The translations under genes were made by a program, and so were the position numbers. The notes beneath the pieces are model-generated. The model did not search any database. It had not been told where the DNA came from and saw nothing but the letters and a program-made list of their open reading frames with translations. Shown piece after piece: positions 40,918 to 49,519 of a stretch of 64,000 bases of DNA (its first letter is position 1; each line of letters starts with the position of its first letter). The stretch covers positions 1,736,001 to 1,800,000 of the forward strand of contig OZ245769.1 of the NCBI GenBank assembly GCA_965227745.1, written 5' to 3'. Source of the DNA: GAS368 sp965227745 (GTDB lineage Bacteria > Verrucomicrobiota > Verrucomicrobiia > Opitutales > Opitutaceae).

Positions 40918-41280
40918 TCAAACCACAAATTCTGACAGACCAAACGCACAGAGTTTTAACCACGGATTTCACGGACGGGCACGGATCAAACCCAAACAAA
41001 AATGAAGCGTGAAGGTCGCGAAGAAGCGCGAAAATGAAAAACGATCTTCGCGACTCTTCGCCCTTCGCGGTTAAAAACCAGATCTTCTATCCGTGCCCAT
41101 CCGTGAAATCCGTGGTTAAAAATCGGCCCCTTTATCCGCGTCCTTCCGCGCCATCCGCGGCAAAAAGATCGGCGTCTTTCATTCGTGTCCCTTCGTGTCC
41201 ATTCGTGGTTCAACGATTGGCCCGTTCTGCACGCGCTTCGATAATTTCGTGTCTTTCGTATAGCTCGTGGTTCACCCGGT
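40918..41280. repeat. array of phased phrase repeats (ATCCGTG/TTCGTG/TTCGCG type)
   Basis: Non-coding DNA made of seven related units of about 30-45 bp. Forward units (41044-41279) each hold three copies of a 7-mer (ATCCGTG, ATCCGCG, ATTCGTG or TTCGCG) about 9-10 bp apart and end in GGTTAAAAA, GGCAAAAA or GGTTCAA. Two upstream units (about 40953-40987 and 41003-41033) are inverted copies. The same phrases recur elsewhere in the window. Confidence 0.8.
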
Positions 41281-41284
41281 TTGA

Positions 41285-43417
41285 TTAAAACGGCGCGCCC
41301 ACCGAGATCTGCCATGTCCCACCCGGATCGTTTCTCCGAGGATTCAAATTCCGCCCATACTCGACCCGCACCGGCCCGATCAACGTTTGATACCGCACCC
41401 CCAGCCCCGCCGAATACAGCCTCTCCCCGCCGATGGGATAATCGCTCAACTGCGACCCTGTCGCGAGCGCATCGGCAAACACCACCACCGACCACTGCCC
41501 CGACAGCGCCTGCTCGAGGTCCACATTGCCGAGGAGATAACTCTTCGCGCCGACAAACTGCCCGAGCGCATCGCGCGGCGAGGCCTCCCCATCGCGGTAG
41601 CCGCGGATGCTGCTGTCGCCCCCGGGGAAAAACCGCTTGTTCACCGGGAGATGTCGATCATCGGTGCCCCAGGTCGTGATGACGCCGTGCGTCATCGAAA
41701 CATGGATCCACCTCCCATTGCCCCAGGAGGTGTGATACGAGCCGCCCAGCTCCATCCGTTGAAATTCCGCTTCGCCACCGAGCGCGCGGCTCGCCGCCTC
41801 CACGCGGCCAAACAACCGATAACCGCGCCGGGGCCGCAGCGGATTGTCGCGGCGATCCCGGGTGAGACCGCCCTCGAGGCTGGCCACCGTGACTTGCGCA
41901 TCGTCCACCGCTCGCGTCGCCAGCGTGTTGTTGCGATTACGCAGCGCTTGAAAAGTGTAGCCCGCCGTCGCATTGGCTCCGAGAAATTTGACCGGCAGCG
42001 TCACGGTCGCGTTGAGGCCGTACTCCTGGCGCACGAACGACAACTCATCGCGCTGTAATCCGAAGACTCGCGCCGTGCCGTCGATCGCCTCGCCAAAGAT
42101 TTCCGGCACCGTGTAGGAATAGTCGCCGCGCGAGCTCTTCATCGACTGCACGAAGTAGAGTCGGCTCTGGTGAGCCCGGCCAAACAGATTGTACTGCCGC
42201 AACTCCACCCCCGCCCGCGCCTGCTCGTAGCTGCCGTATCCAAAAAGCAGATTCGTCTCCAGGCTCCGACCCTCCCGCACCGTAAAGACCGGACTCCGAA
42301 CCGGGCCCGTCGCCGGCTCATAAGCCACCTCGACTTTTTCAAACACCCCGAGCCGCGCGAGGCGGAATCGGGCTTGATCGATCTGCAAGGGATTCAGGGG
42401 CTCGTCGGGCAAGCTGGTCACGCGCCGCGCCAGCACGGCTTGGTTTAAATGCTCCGCGCCGACAAACTTCACCGGCCCGAGTTTGACGATCTGCCGGGGG
42501 CGAACGACGGCGGTGACCACCACGTCCTTACTCCCCGCCTTCTCGCCCGTCGTCTCGCGCTTCACCTGCACCGTCGCATCGGCATACCCTTTTTCGTAAA
42601 ACGCTTTGCGCACCGCACCGGCGATGCTCTGGGGCATCACATCGGTCCACGGCTGGCCGATAAATTCCTTCACGCTCTCCTGCGCTTTTACCTCCGTGTC
42701 CTCCGCGCCTTCGATGCGCACTTCCTTCACGAGCCAGCGCACGCCCTCGTTGACTGAGATCATGACCGTAACCTCGCCGGTCTGCTCGTTCTGGTTCACC
42801 TTTTCCGCCTTCACCTCCGATTCCGCGTAGCCCATCTGGCGCAGCTCGCCTTGGAGTCCACCTAGCGCGCGATTCAGCCGCGACGGCGTATACGCCCGCG
42901 ATTTCTTCCCCGAGAGCAACGCGGTCTCGCCGAGAAAATAACTCCGCGCCGTAGCCGACTTGATCGCGTGCAGCCCCTCGAAGCTCACGTCCTTCACATA
43001 CGAGCGGACCCCCGGCTTCACGAGGAAGCGCACTTCCTTCGCCTCGAGGGTGCGCGGCACGGTCGCGAGCATGTTTTCATCGAGTGCGACCTCCACCTTG
43101 TTGCCATTCGTCTCGGTGCATTCGACGGTGATCGCGGGCTTCAGGTAGCCGTCGTCCTGAATCGCCGACATCAGGAGAAACATCGCGTCTTCCACCGCGT
43201 TCGCCTTCAAGACTTCGCCGCGCTCCGCCCCGAGCAATCGCTCCAGCGACAGCCGCAGCTCGCGATCCCGCACGAGGCCCACCCCCGACACCCGGATCTG
43301 CGCGACCGGCACCTTGGTCGCGCAAGCTCCGCCCAACAGGGCCAGCCCCACCAGCATCAGCAGCGCACAAAACGTGCGAGTCGTCCGTCCATTCAAAACT
43401 CCGTGCGGTCCGCTCAT
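41285..43417 (-). CDS. tamA: TamA/BamA-family outer-membrane protein
   Basis: 710 residues. An N-terminal hydrophobic export signal is followed by about four POTRA domains (e.g. VAQIRVSGVGLVRD, VKDVSFEGLHAIKS, VKEVRIEGAEDTEV, LGPVKFVGAEHLNQ) and a C-terminal 16-strand Omp85 barrel starting near FTVREGRSLETNLLFG. The barrel has the conserved loop-6 motif IRGY after RFFPGGDSS and a final beta strand ending in Phe (GTWQISVGAPF). Called TamA rather than BamA because it overlaps tamB by 4 bp (ATGA) on the same strand. It would insert outer-membrane proteins together with TamB. Confidence 0.9.
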   Translation of the reverse strand: MSGPHGVLNGRTTRTFCALLMLVGLALLGGACATKVPVAQIRVSGVGLVRDRELRLSLERLLGAERGEVLKANAVEDAMFLLMSAIQDDGYLKPAITVECTETNGNKVEVALDENMLATVPRTLEAKEVRFLVKPGVRSYVKDVSFEGLHAIKSATARSYFLGETALLSGKKSRAYTPSRLNRALGGLQGELRQMGYAESEVKAEKVNQNEQTGEVTVMISVNEGVRWLVKEVRIEGAEDTEVKAQESVKEFIGQPWTDVMPQSIAGAVRKAFYEKGYADATVQVKRETTGEKAGSKDVVVTAVVRPRQIVKLGPVKFVGAEHLNQAVLARRVTSLPDEPLNPLQIDQARFRLARLGVFEKVEVAYEPATGPVRSPVFTVREGRSLETNLLFGYGSYEQARAGVELRQYNLFGRAHQSRLYFVQSMKSSRGDYSYTVPEIFGEAIDGTARVFGLQRDELSFVRQEYGLNATVTLPVKFLGANATAGYTFQALRNRNNTLATRAVDDAQVTVASLEGGLTRDRRDNPLRPRRGYRLFGRVEAASRALGGEAEFQRMELGGSYHTSWGNGRWIHVSMTHGVITTWGTDDRHLPVNKRFFPGGDSSIRGYRDGEASPRDALGQFVGAKSYLLGNVDLEQALSGQWSVVVFADALATGSQLSDYPIGGERLYSAGLGVRYQTLIGPVRVEYGRNLNPRRNDPGGTWQISVGAPF

Positions 43418-46400
43418 GGCTTCTTCTCTTCCTTCTTTTTCTCGTCGTCCGTTTTCTTCTTCACGCTGCCGCCCGAGCTTTTTTCCGTGCCGCCCTTGGA
43501 ATACGCGCGCCATTTCACGCCGAAGTTTTGCTGGTCGTATTCGTCAAACTCCACGATCGCACTCCAGCGGTCACTGAGGCGGTATTCGAAATTATACGTC
43601 TCGTGGCCCTGCTGGGACACGTTTTCGCCCGACGAAATGCTCAGCCGGTCCGCCGAATCACTCTCGCCACTCAAGCTCGACCACAGGCTCTGCCCGACAA
43701 AGGCGCCGATCTGCGCCGCGCGCTGGGTTTCCGAGACGCTGATCTCATTGTGCGGTACCTGTCCCGTCGTCACCATCAACGCGATTTGTCCCGACTCCAG
43801 CGGCGGACTCGAACTGAAAACCACGTTGGGGTGCGAGGCCGGACCGGTGGCCTCCATTTTTAGATCGTACCCCAGCCGCCGCACCGTGCCGACAAAGGTC
43901 AACTGCGGCTCCAAGCCCTCCTCCGGCGAAAGCACCACGCGCCCCTCCTGCACCGCAAAGCTCGCAAAGGGCAACTTCACCAATCCTTCGTCGACCGTCG
44001 CTTCGCCCCGCGCCAGCGGATCACCGAGCGTCCCGCTCAACTGCACGCGCGCCGTCGCCACCCCGGTAAAGAGCGCCGTGCGGAGCTTGAAAAATTTCTC
44101 GCCGCGCACCGCGACATCGATGCGCCACGCATTGTACGGCGCTGCGTCCACCGAGAAATAGGGCGGCGTCGTGGCCTTGGTCCTCACCCCGCCCGGCAGC
44201 AGTCCGCGAATATCCTGAAGAAACAAACTGTCCCGCAGCCGCACCTCGCCCGTGATGCGCGGCGTACCCCGCGCGGGCGTCGTCAGCATCAAGTCCAAAT
44301 CGCCCCGTACGAGGATACCCGTCTTGCGCACGAAGGGCAGGTTGTCGCCCTTGAGCGTGATATCGAATCTCATGCCCTCGACAAAGTTCGGAGGCGCGGG
44401 CGAAGCCGCATTCACCGGGCTCGTCGCTGCGGCCCGCTCTTCCGTTTCTGGCAATTCCGCGTGACCGCTCAAGGTCACGGTCTGGCCTCCGCTGTGCGCC
44501 GTCACGGACCGAAACTCAACCTTGCGATCCACAAACACGACGTCCGCGCTGATGTCTTGCAACACCCCGAGCGGCCCCAATAGCCGCGTCGCCGCGTCCT
44601 GCAGCTTGAGCGAGCCGCCTAGCGCGCCTCCCTTGTAGGTCACGTCGAGTTGCAGCTTGCCCTTGGGTGCCATGAAAACCGGGAGAAACCGCACGAGTGC
44701 CGCGACCTCGGCCTCGGGGATTTCGAGCCGAGCCTCGACGCCGCGTCGCGCCCACAGCACCGGGCTGTTGAGAAATTCCCGCCACTGTCCCTCGGCCACC
44801 GGCAGCCGCGCCTTCGCGCGCACCGTCTGCTTTTCCACATTCATCGTGAGATGATCGAGACGCACTTCCCCGGCATCCGCCGCGAGCTCGACATCGAGAT
44901 CTTCCAGAGTGGGCAGCGGACGCGAGAAGCGCGCCGCATCCGTCGCGATGCGCGCCGCCTTTAAGCTCACCTTACCTTGCGGCTTGGCCCACGTACCCGT
45001 CAGGTGCGCCACCGCCATCGGCTCCTTTAACTCAAAACCGGTGAGCGCGGCGAGTTGCCCCCAAAAGCCGGCGTGCGGTTCTGTCGTCACATCGAGCGCG
45101 AGCGCGCCGTCGGCGGGAAACACCGCCTTGATCGCCGCCAGGGGTAAGATGCGCAGCGGAATCCGCCCGGTAGCCTTCACCACACTCTGCCCCTCCTCGA
45201 CGACACTGAGATTCTCAATCTTGAGTCCATTCGCATCGCTCTGCGCCGTCGCCGCGATCTGCGCCTGCTTGCCCTCGCCGAGATCCACCGCACCGGTGGC
45301 CTGCAGGGAATAATCGAGTGGCCCGTTCTTCCACTCGCCCTTGAGCGCGAGCGAGGTCACGCGCCACGCCGGCCCTTTCACGAGACCGAGATCGCTCAGC
45401 CACGCGGACGAAAAATTCTTCACCGTCGCGTCGATGCGGCCTGTCTCGCCCCACGCGAGCGCGGCATCGAGCGCGCCTTCCAGACCGACGAGGTGCAGCA
45501 CCTCCACTTGCACCGTCGGCTTCCACCGGATCGCCGCCGGCTCGCGTAGGTGCAACCGCTCCGCTCCACCCTGCGTGAAGGTGAAATTCGTGAGCCGCAC
45601 CGCGCCCTCGCCCAGCGCGCCTTCGGCAGCGAGCGTCGTCGCGCCGAGCTTCACGTCCGCGCCAAACGATTCCAGCGCCGCGCCCTTGCCCACCCATGTC
45701 GCGGTGGCATCGAGCGAACTGAGCGCCTGCACCTTGACGCCGTCGGCCTGCACGCGGCCCGTGTGCTTCACCTCGGCGAGCGGACCCGCCGCCGCGGCCT
45801 TGAGCGTCACAATATCAAACTGCACGCCCTCCGGCACCCAGCGCGCCACCGTCGCGCGGCGGATTTGGCCCTCGGCCTTTGCCGCTAAAATTTCCTTCGC
45901 CCGAAAATCCCAACCGCCGCTCCACATCAGCTTCTCACCGCGTACACCATCCAAGGTGCCCTGGCTCACCACCACGCGCGGCCATTCAAATTGTCCCTTG
46001 GCTCCGGCGACTCCAACCGTCCACTCGCCCGCCGCGACGTCGCGCGCCGCGAATTGAAACTCGACTACCGGCGATTGCCGCACGCCCGCCACCCAGCGCG
46101 CTTCGCCGGTGACCGTGCCCTTGGTGTCTTTAAGCCACGGCAGCTTCGCCAAATCCGCCTCGACCGTAAACCGCGCGCCGCTCTCGCGAAATCTCCCGTC
46201 GCCCTCGATGGTCACGGGCGCGGTGAGCTTTGCGACGACGCCCGGCAGCGTGGCATTGACCGACTCCACGGTAAACGCCTTCCAATCGCCCTGCCCGCGC
46301 AGCGCGACGTCCAGCGGCGGCGTGGACTTCTCCTTTGGCACCGCGGTCGCCGTGATATCGGCCACGAGCTTCTGCACGCGCCACTCCACTTTGCCCCGCG

Positions 46401-47169
46401 CCGCCACCGTCGTATAAACCCCGTTCAGCCGCAGTTTGTCGCCCGGCACGTTCCACTGCTCCGCGATCAGCGCGGCCTCATCCGGCAACCAGCCGTGCTC
46501 GCCATATTTGCCCGTGAGCGTCGCCGGCTGCTCCCAGAGCTTGGCCTCGCCTTTCACGTCCGCGCCGCGCGTCTCTAAATTAATCGACGCCTCCGTCCCC
46601 TGCAGCGCCACTTTCACAACGTCACCGGGGATCGCGACGTTTCCATCCGCCGTGAAGCCCTTAAATTTCAGCGCCTTGACCGTGAGCGTACGGTTGGCCC
46701 ACGCCGTCGCGTCGACGGTCAGTTCTCCGTCCGGCCAGCGCACGAGTCCCGCTTCCGTCGTAAAACTCGGTTCGTAGCGGTCGACCTGGCTCGCGATTTT
46801 TTCCAGCAAGGCCTGCAGCGGGCGCCAGCCGTCGATCTTCGACTTGCTCGTGCTCACCGGCGCGTTCGCGGGCGGCGGCGTGACCTCGACCGTCCACTTC
46901 CCGCCCACCATCGGGCCGCGGCGAAATGCCCACACCAGCGGCGTGTCCAATTCGAGCCGCGTGGCCGTGATATGCGTGCGCCCGATTTTCAAATCCGCGT
47001 CGTACAAGGCGAAGCGGCTATACCCTATGCGCTCATATCGAGAAAACTTTAGCCCACGCGACCCACCCGCCCACCCCAGCACGCCGCCCAGCCAAAGCGG
47101 CAGCGTCGCCGCACTCAGGACGAGGACGGCGGTGACGATGGCGAGAAGACGCAGGAGGCGGCGGCGCAT
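43414..47169 (-). CDS. tamB: TamB-like translocation and assembly module protein
   Basis: 1251 residues. One N-terminal membrane anchor (LLRLLAIVTAVLVLSAATLPLW), then a very long beta-rich region typical of AsmA/TamB proteins spanning the periplasm, and the conserved C-terminal DUF490 domain (FDITLKGDNLPFVRKTGILV, GEVRLRDSLFLQDIRGLLPG, LEPQLTFVGTVRRLGYDL, YNFEYRLSDRWSAIVEFDEY). It ends with an unusual 30-residue Lys/Glu-rich tail after the last beta strand. Known TamB proteins help build the outer membrane and move phospholipids. ATG 47169 starts the anchor; the peptidase gene ends 28 bp upstream. Confidence 0.9.
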   Translation of the reverse strand: MRRRLLRLLAIVTAVLVLSAATLPLWLGGVLGWAGGSRGLKFSRYERIGYSRFALYDADLKIGRTHITATRLELDTPLVWAFRRGPMVGGKWTVEVTPPPANAPVSTSKSKIDGWRPLQALLEKIASQVDRYEPSFTTEAGLVRWPDGELTVDATAWANRTLTVKALKFKGFTADGNVAIPGDVVKVALQGTEASINLETRGADVKGEAKLWEQPATLTGKYGEHGWLPDEAALIAEQWNVPGDKLRLNGVYTTVAARGKVEWRVQKLVADITATAVPKEKSTPPLDVALRGQGDWKAFTVESVNATLPGVVAKLTAPVTIEGDGRFRESGARFTVEADLAKLPWLKDTKGTVTGEARWVAGVRQSPVVEFQFAARDVAAGEWTVGVAGAKGQFEWPRVVVSQGTLDGVRGEKLMWSGGWDFRAKEILAAKAEGQIRRATVARWVPEGVQFDIVTLKAAAAGPLAEVKHTGRVQADGVKVQALSSLDATATWVGKGAALESFGADVKLGATTLAAEGALGEGAVRLTNFTFTQGGAERLHLREPAAIRWKPTVQVEVLHLVGLEGALDAALAWGETGRIDATVKNFSSAWLSDLGLVKGPAWRVTSLALKGEWKNGPLDYSLQATGAVDLGEGKQAQIAATAQSDANGLKIENLSVVEEGQSVVKATGRIPLRILPLAAIKAVFPADGALALDVTTEPHAGFWGQLAALTGFELKEPMAVAHLTGTWAKPQGKVSLKAARIATDAARFSRPLPTLEDLDVELAADAGEVRLDHLTMNVEKQTVRAKARLPVAEGQWREFLNSPVLWARRGVEARLEIPEAEVAALVRFLPVFMAPKGKLQLDVTYKGGALGGSLKLQDAATRLLGPLGVLQDISADVVFVDRKVEFRSVTAHSGGQTVTLSGHAELPETEERAAATSPVNAASPAPPNFVEGMRFDITLKGDNLPFVRKTGILVRGDLDLMLTTPARGTPRITGEVRLRDSLFLQDIRGLLPGGVRTKATTPPYFSVDAAPYNAWRIDVAVRGEKFFKLRTALFTGVATARVQLSGTLGDPLARGEATVDEGLVKLPFASFAVQEGRVVLSPEEGLEPQLTFVGTVRRLGYDLKMEATGPASHPNVVFSSSPPLESGQIALMVTTGQVPHNEISVSETQRAAQIGAFVGQSLWSSLSGESDSADRLSISSGENVSQQGHETYNFEYRLSDRWSAIVEFDEYDQQNFGVKWRAYSKGGTEKSSGGSVKKKTDDEKKKEEKKP

Positions 47170-47197
47170 GAGGCTTACCCATCGACCCGCCTGCGGC

Positions 47198-49255
47198 TCA
47201 GGCGGCCGGGGCCAGCCCGTTGCGCCGGAGCAGAGCGTTGAGGTCAGGGTCTCGACCCATAAATGCACGGTACAGTTCCGCAGGATCGGCGGAATTGCCC
47301 CGACTTAACACCTTGTCCACGAACTCGCGACCCACCCTCGGGTCGAAGATGCCTTCGCGCTTGAACCGGGTGAAGGCATCCGCGTCCAGCACCTCCGCCC
47401 ACTTGTAGGAATAGTAGCCCGCCGCGTATCCCACCGGGTCCGAGAAAATGTGGGTGAATTTCTTCACGACCGTTGGGGCTGGCGGCTCCGTCGGGATGAG
47501 ACAGCCCGCGATGGCCGCGCGCGCCTTGGGCTCGACATCGGCCTCCCCCGCAAACTCCTCCGTGCGCATGTGCATCAGTAGGTCCATCTTCGCAAAGGCC
47601 ACCTGGCGCATCGTCACGCAGGCCGAGCGAAAGTTTTTCGCCGCGGTCATCTTCCGGAAAATGTCCTCCGGAATCGGCGCGCCCGTCTCGAAGTGGCGGG
47701 CAAAGAGATCGAGGCTCTCGCGCTCCCACGTCCAGTTTTCCATGATCTGCGAGGGCAGCTCGACGAAGTCCCACGCGACATTCACGCCATTCAGCGACTT
47801 GATCTCCACCTCGCCGAGGAGGTGGTGCAGCAGGTGGCCAAACTCGTGAAACACCGTCTCCACTTCGCGGTGCGTGAGGAGCGCGGCCTTGCCCGCCGTG
47901 GGCGGCGTCATGTTGCCGCACATCAAGCCGAGGTGCGGGGCGCGCGTGCCGTCGGGTTTCGGGCCGCCGGTGACGAGATAGTTCATCCACGCCCCGCCGC
48001 GCTTCGATTCGCGCGGATACCAGTCGGCATAAAACGAACCGATCTTCCGCCCGCCGAGTTCCTCGACGTCGTAGAATTTCACGTCGGGATGCCACGTCTC
48101 CACCTCGCTCGCCGGGCGCTCGATCACGCGCAAGCCAAAGATGCGCCCGACCAGCTCAAACATCCCCGCGATCACGCGATCCATCGGGAAATACGGCCGC
48201 AGCACCTCCTCGTCGAAATCGTACTGCGCCTGCCGCAGCTTTTCCGACCAGTAGAGGATCTCCCACGGCGCGAGGCGCGCCACCGCGCCGCCGGTCTGCT
48301 TCGCCTTGAACTCTTCCAACTCCCGACACTCGCGCGTGAACGCCGTCTTCGCCCGCGACTCCATGTCTTCCATAAACGCGAGGGCCCGCGCGCCATTCTT
48401 CGCCATGCGGCGCTCCAGCGTGAGATCGGCAAAGTGCGCCTTGCCCAGCAGCGCCGCCTTCTCGGCACGCAGCGTAAGGATGCGTCCGATCAGCGGGGTG
48501 TTATCGTGCGGCGCGGTCGCGCCCACTGCCGCGGAAGCTGTCCACATCTCGCGGCGCAAGGCGTCGTCCACCAGATAAGTCATGAACGGCTCGAGCGACG
48601 GCATATGCAGCGTGAAGCGCCAGCCCTCCAGTGTCTTGCTCTCCGCACTGCGGCGCGCCGCGGCCTTGGCGTGCGCGGGCAGGCCTGCGAGACGCGTCTC
48701 ATCGGTGACGACGAGTTGCCAGGCGTTGGTCGCATCGAGGACGTTTTCCGAATACTTTTGCGTCACCTGCGCCAGCTCGCTTTGCAGCGCTTCGAGGCGC
48801 GTGCGCTTCTCCGGCGGGAGGTCCGCTCCGGCCTGCTTAAAATCCGCGACGGTCTCGTCGAGGAACCGGCGATGGATGCCTGTCAGCGCCTTCGCCGCCG
48901 AGGTGGCCGCAAAGGTTTTCAACCGCAGCCAGAGGTCGGCATTCAGCGCGATGCTCGCGTAGAACGATGAGACCTTGGGCAGCATCGCATTGTGCGCATC
49001 ACGCAGCGCCGGCGAATCCGCCACCGACTGGAGATGCGTGACCTTGCCCCACGCCTGATTTAGGCCCTCGGTCGAGTGCTCGAGCGCGAGGAAAGTATTC
49101 TCGTAGGTCAGGCTCGCAAGGTCGCGCGACGCGATCGCATCGATCGCCGCCTTGGCCTCCGCCAAGGCCGACTCGATGGCCGGCGCCACCAACTCCGGCG
49201 TCAGCGCGGACCACCGAATGTGAAAGGCAGGATCGTTAAACGGATTCGTCGACAT
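47198..49255 (-). CDS. prlC: M3-family oligopeptidase (oligopeptidase A type)
   Basis: 685-residue cytosolic zinc peptidase that degrades short peptides. Thimet-type motif HEFGH at residues 470-474 in VETVFHEFGHLLHHLL, with a downstream third-ligand region NGVNVAWDFVELPSQIMENW holding the conserved E-x-P-S-Q. N-terminus NPFNDPAFHIRWSALTPELV matches oligopeptidase A / Dcp proteins. ATG 49255 chosen over one 14 codons upstream. First gene of a minus-strand run prlC-tamB-tamA with 28-bp and overlapping spacing, though a functional link to tamAB is not established. Confidence 0.94.
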   Translation of the reverse strand: MSTNPFNDPAFHIRWSALTPELVAPAIESALAEAKAAIDAIASRDLASLTYENTFLALEHSTEGLNQAWGKVTHLQSVADSPALRDAHNAMLPKVSSFYASIALNADLWLRLKTFAATSAAKALTGIHRRFLDETVADFKQAGADLPPEKRTRLEALQSELAQVTQKYSENVLDATNAWQLVVTDETRLAGLPAHAKAAARRSAESKTLEGWRFTLHMPSLEPFMTYLVDDALRREMWTASAAVGATAPHDNTPLIGRILTLRAEKAALLGKAHFADLTLERRMAKNGARALAFMEDMESRAKTAFTRECRELEEFKAKQTGGAVARLAPWEILYWSEKLRQAQYDFDEEVLRPYFPMDRVIAGMFELVGRIFGLRVIERPASEVETWHPDVKFYDVEELGGRKIGSFYADWYPRESKRGGAWMNYLVTGGPKPDGTRAPHLGLMCGNMTPPTAGKAALLTHREVETVFHEFGHLLHHLLGEVEIKSLNGVNVAWDFVELPSQIMENWTWERESLDLFARHFETGAPIPEDIFRKMTAAKNFRSACVTMRQVAFAKMDLLMHMRTEEFAGEADVEPKARAAIAGCLIPTEPPAPTVVKKFTHIFSDPVGYAAGYYSYKWAEVLDADAFTRFKREGIFDPRVGREFVDKVLSRGNSADPAELYRAFMGRDPDLNALLRRNGLAPAA

Positions 49256-49320
49256 GCCGCGAAAGACCAACTGCCCGAGGCCTTTGTCAAACCGCAAACG
49301 TCCGGACGAAATTGAGCCGA

Positions 49321-49502
49321 GATGAAGAACACGGAGATTCTAACCGTGAAGGGCGCGAAGACATGAGTCTGCTCTCTGTGTCTTTGTGTCTCTGTGGTTC
49401 ATCTCTTCAGGCTTTATGATTTTGAACCACAGAGACACAGAGGCACAAAGTACCCGAGAAGACCGTTCACCTTCGCGTCTTTTCGCGTCCTTCGCTGTTC
49501 GG
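49321..49502. repeat. phrase-repeat cluster with a 28-bp inverted pair
   Basis: CTCTGTGTCTTTGTGTCTC...GTGGTTCA (49374-49401) and its near-perfect inverse TGAACCACAGAGACACAGAG...ACAAAG (49423-49450), 25 of 28 positions complementary, with a 21-nt spacer; the three mismatches are C/T changes that still allow G-U pairs in RNA. Flanked by further phrases (ACACGGAG, TTCGCGTCTTTTCGCGTCC). Confidence 0.8.
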
Positions 49503-49519
49503 CTCAGTCGCGTCCCCGC

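Noticed and set aside
40918..41280. Possible CRISPR array
   Set aside because: Units are degenerate, occur in both orientations, have no constant-length unique spacers, and no cas gene is nearby.
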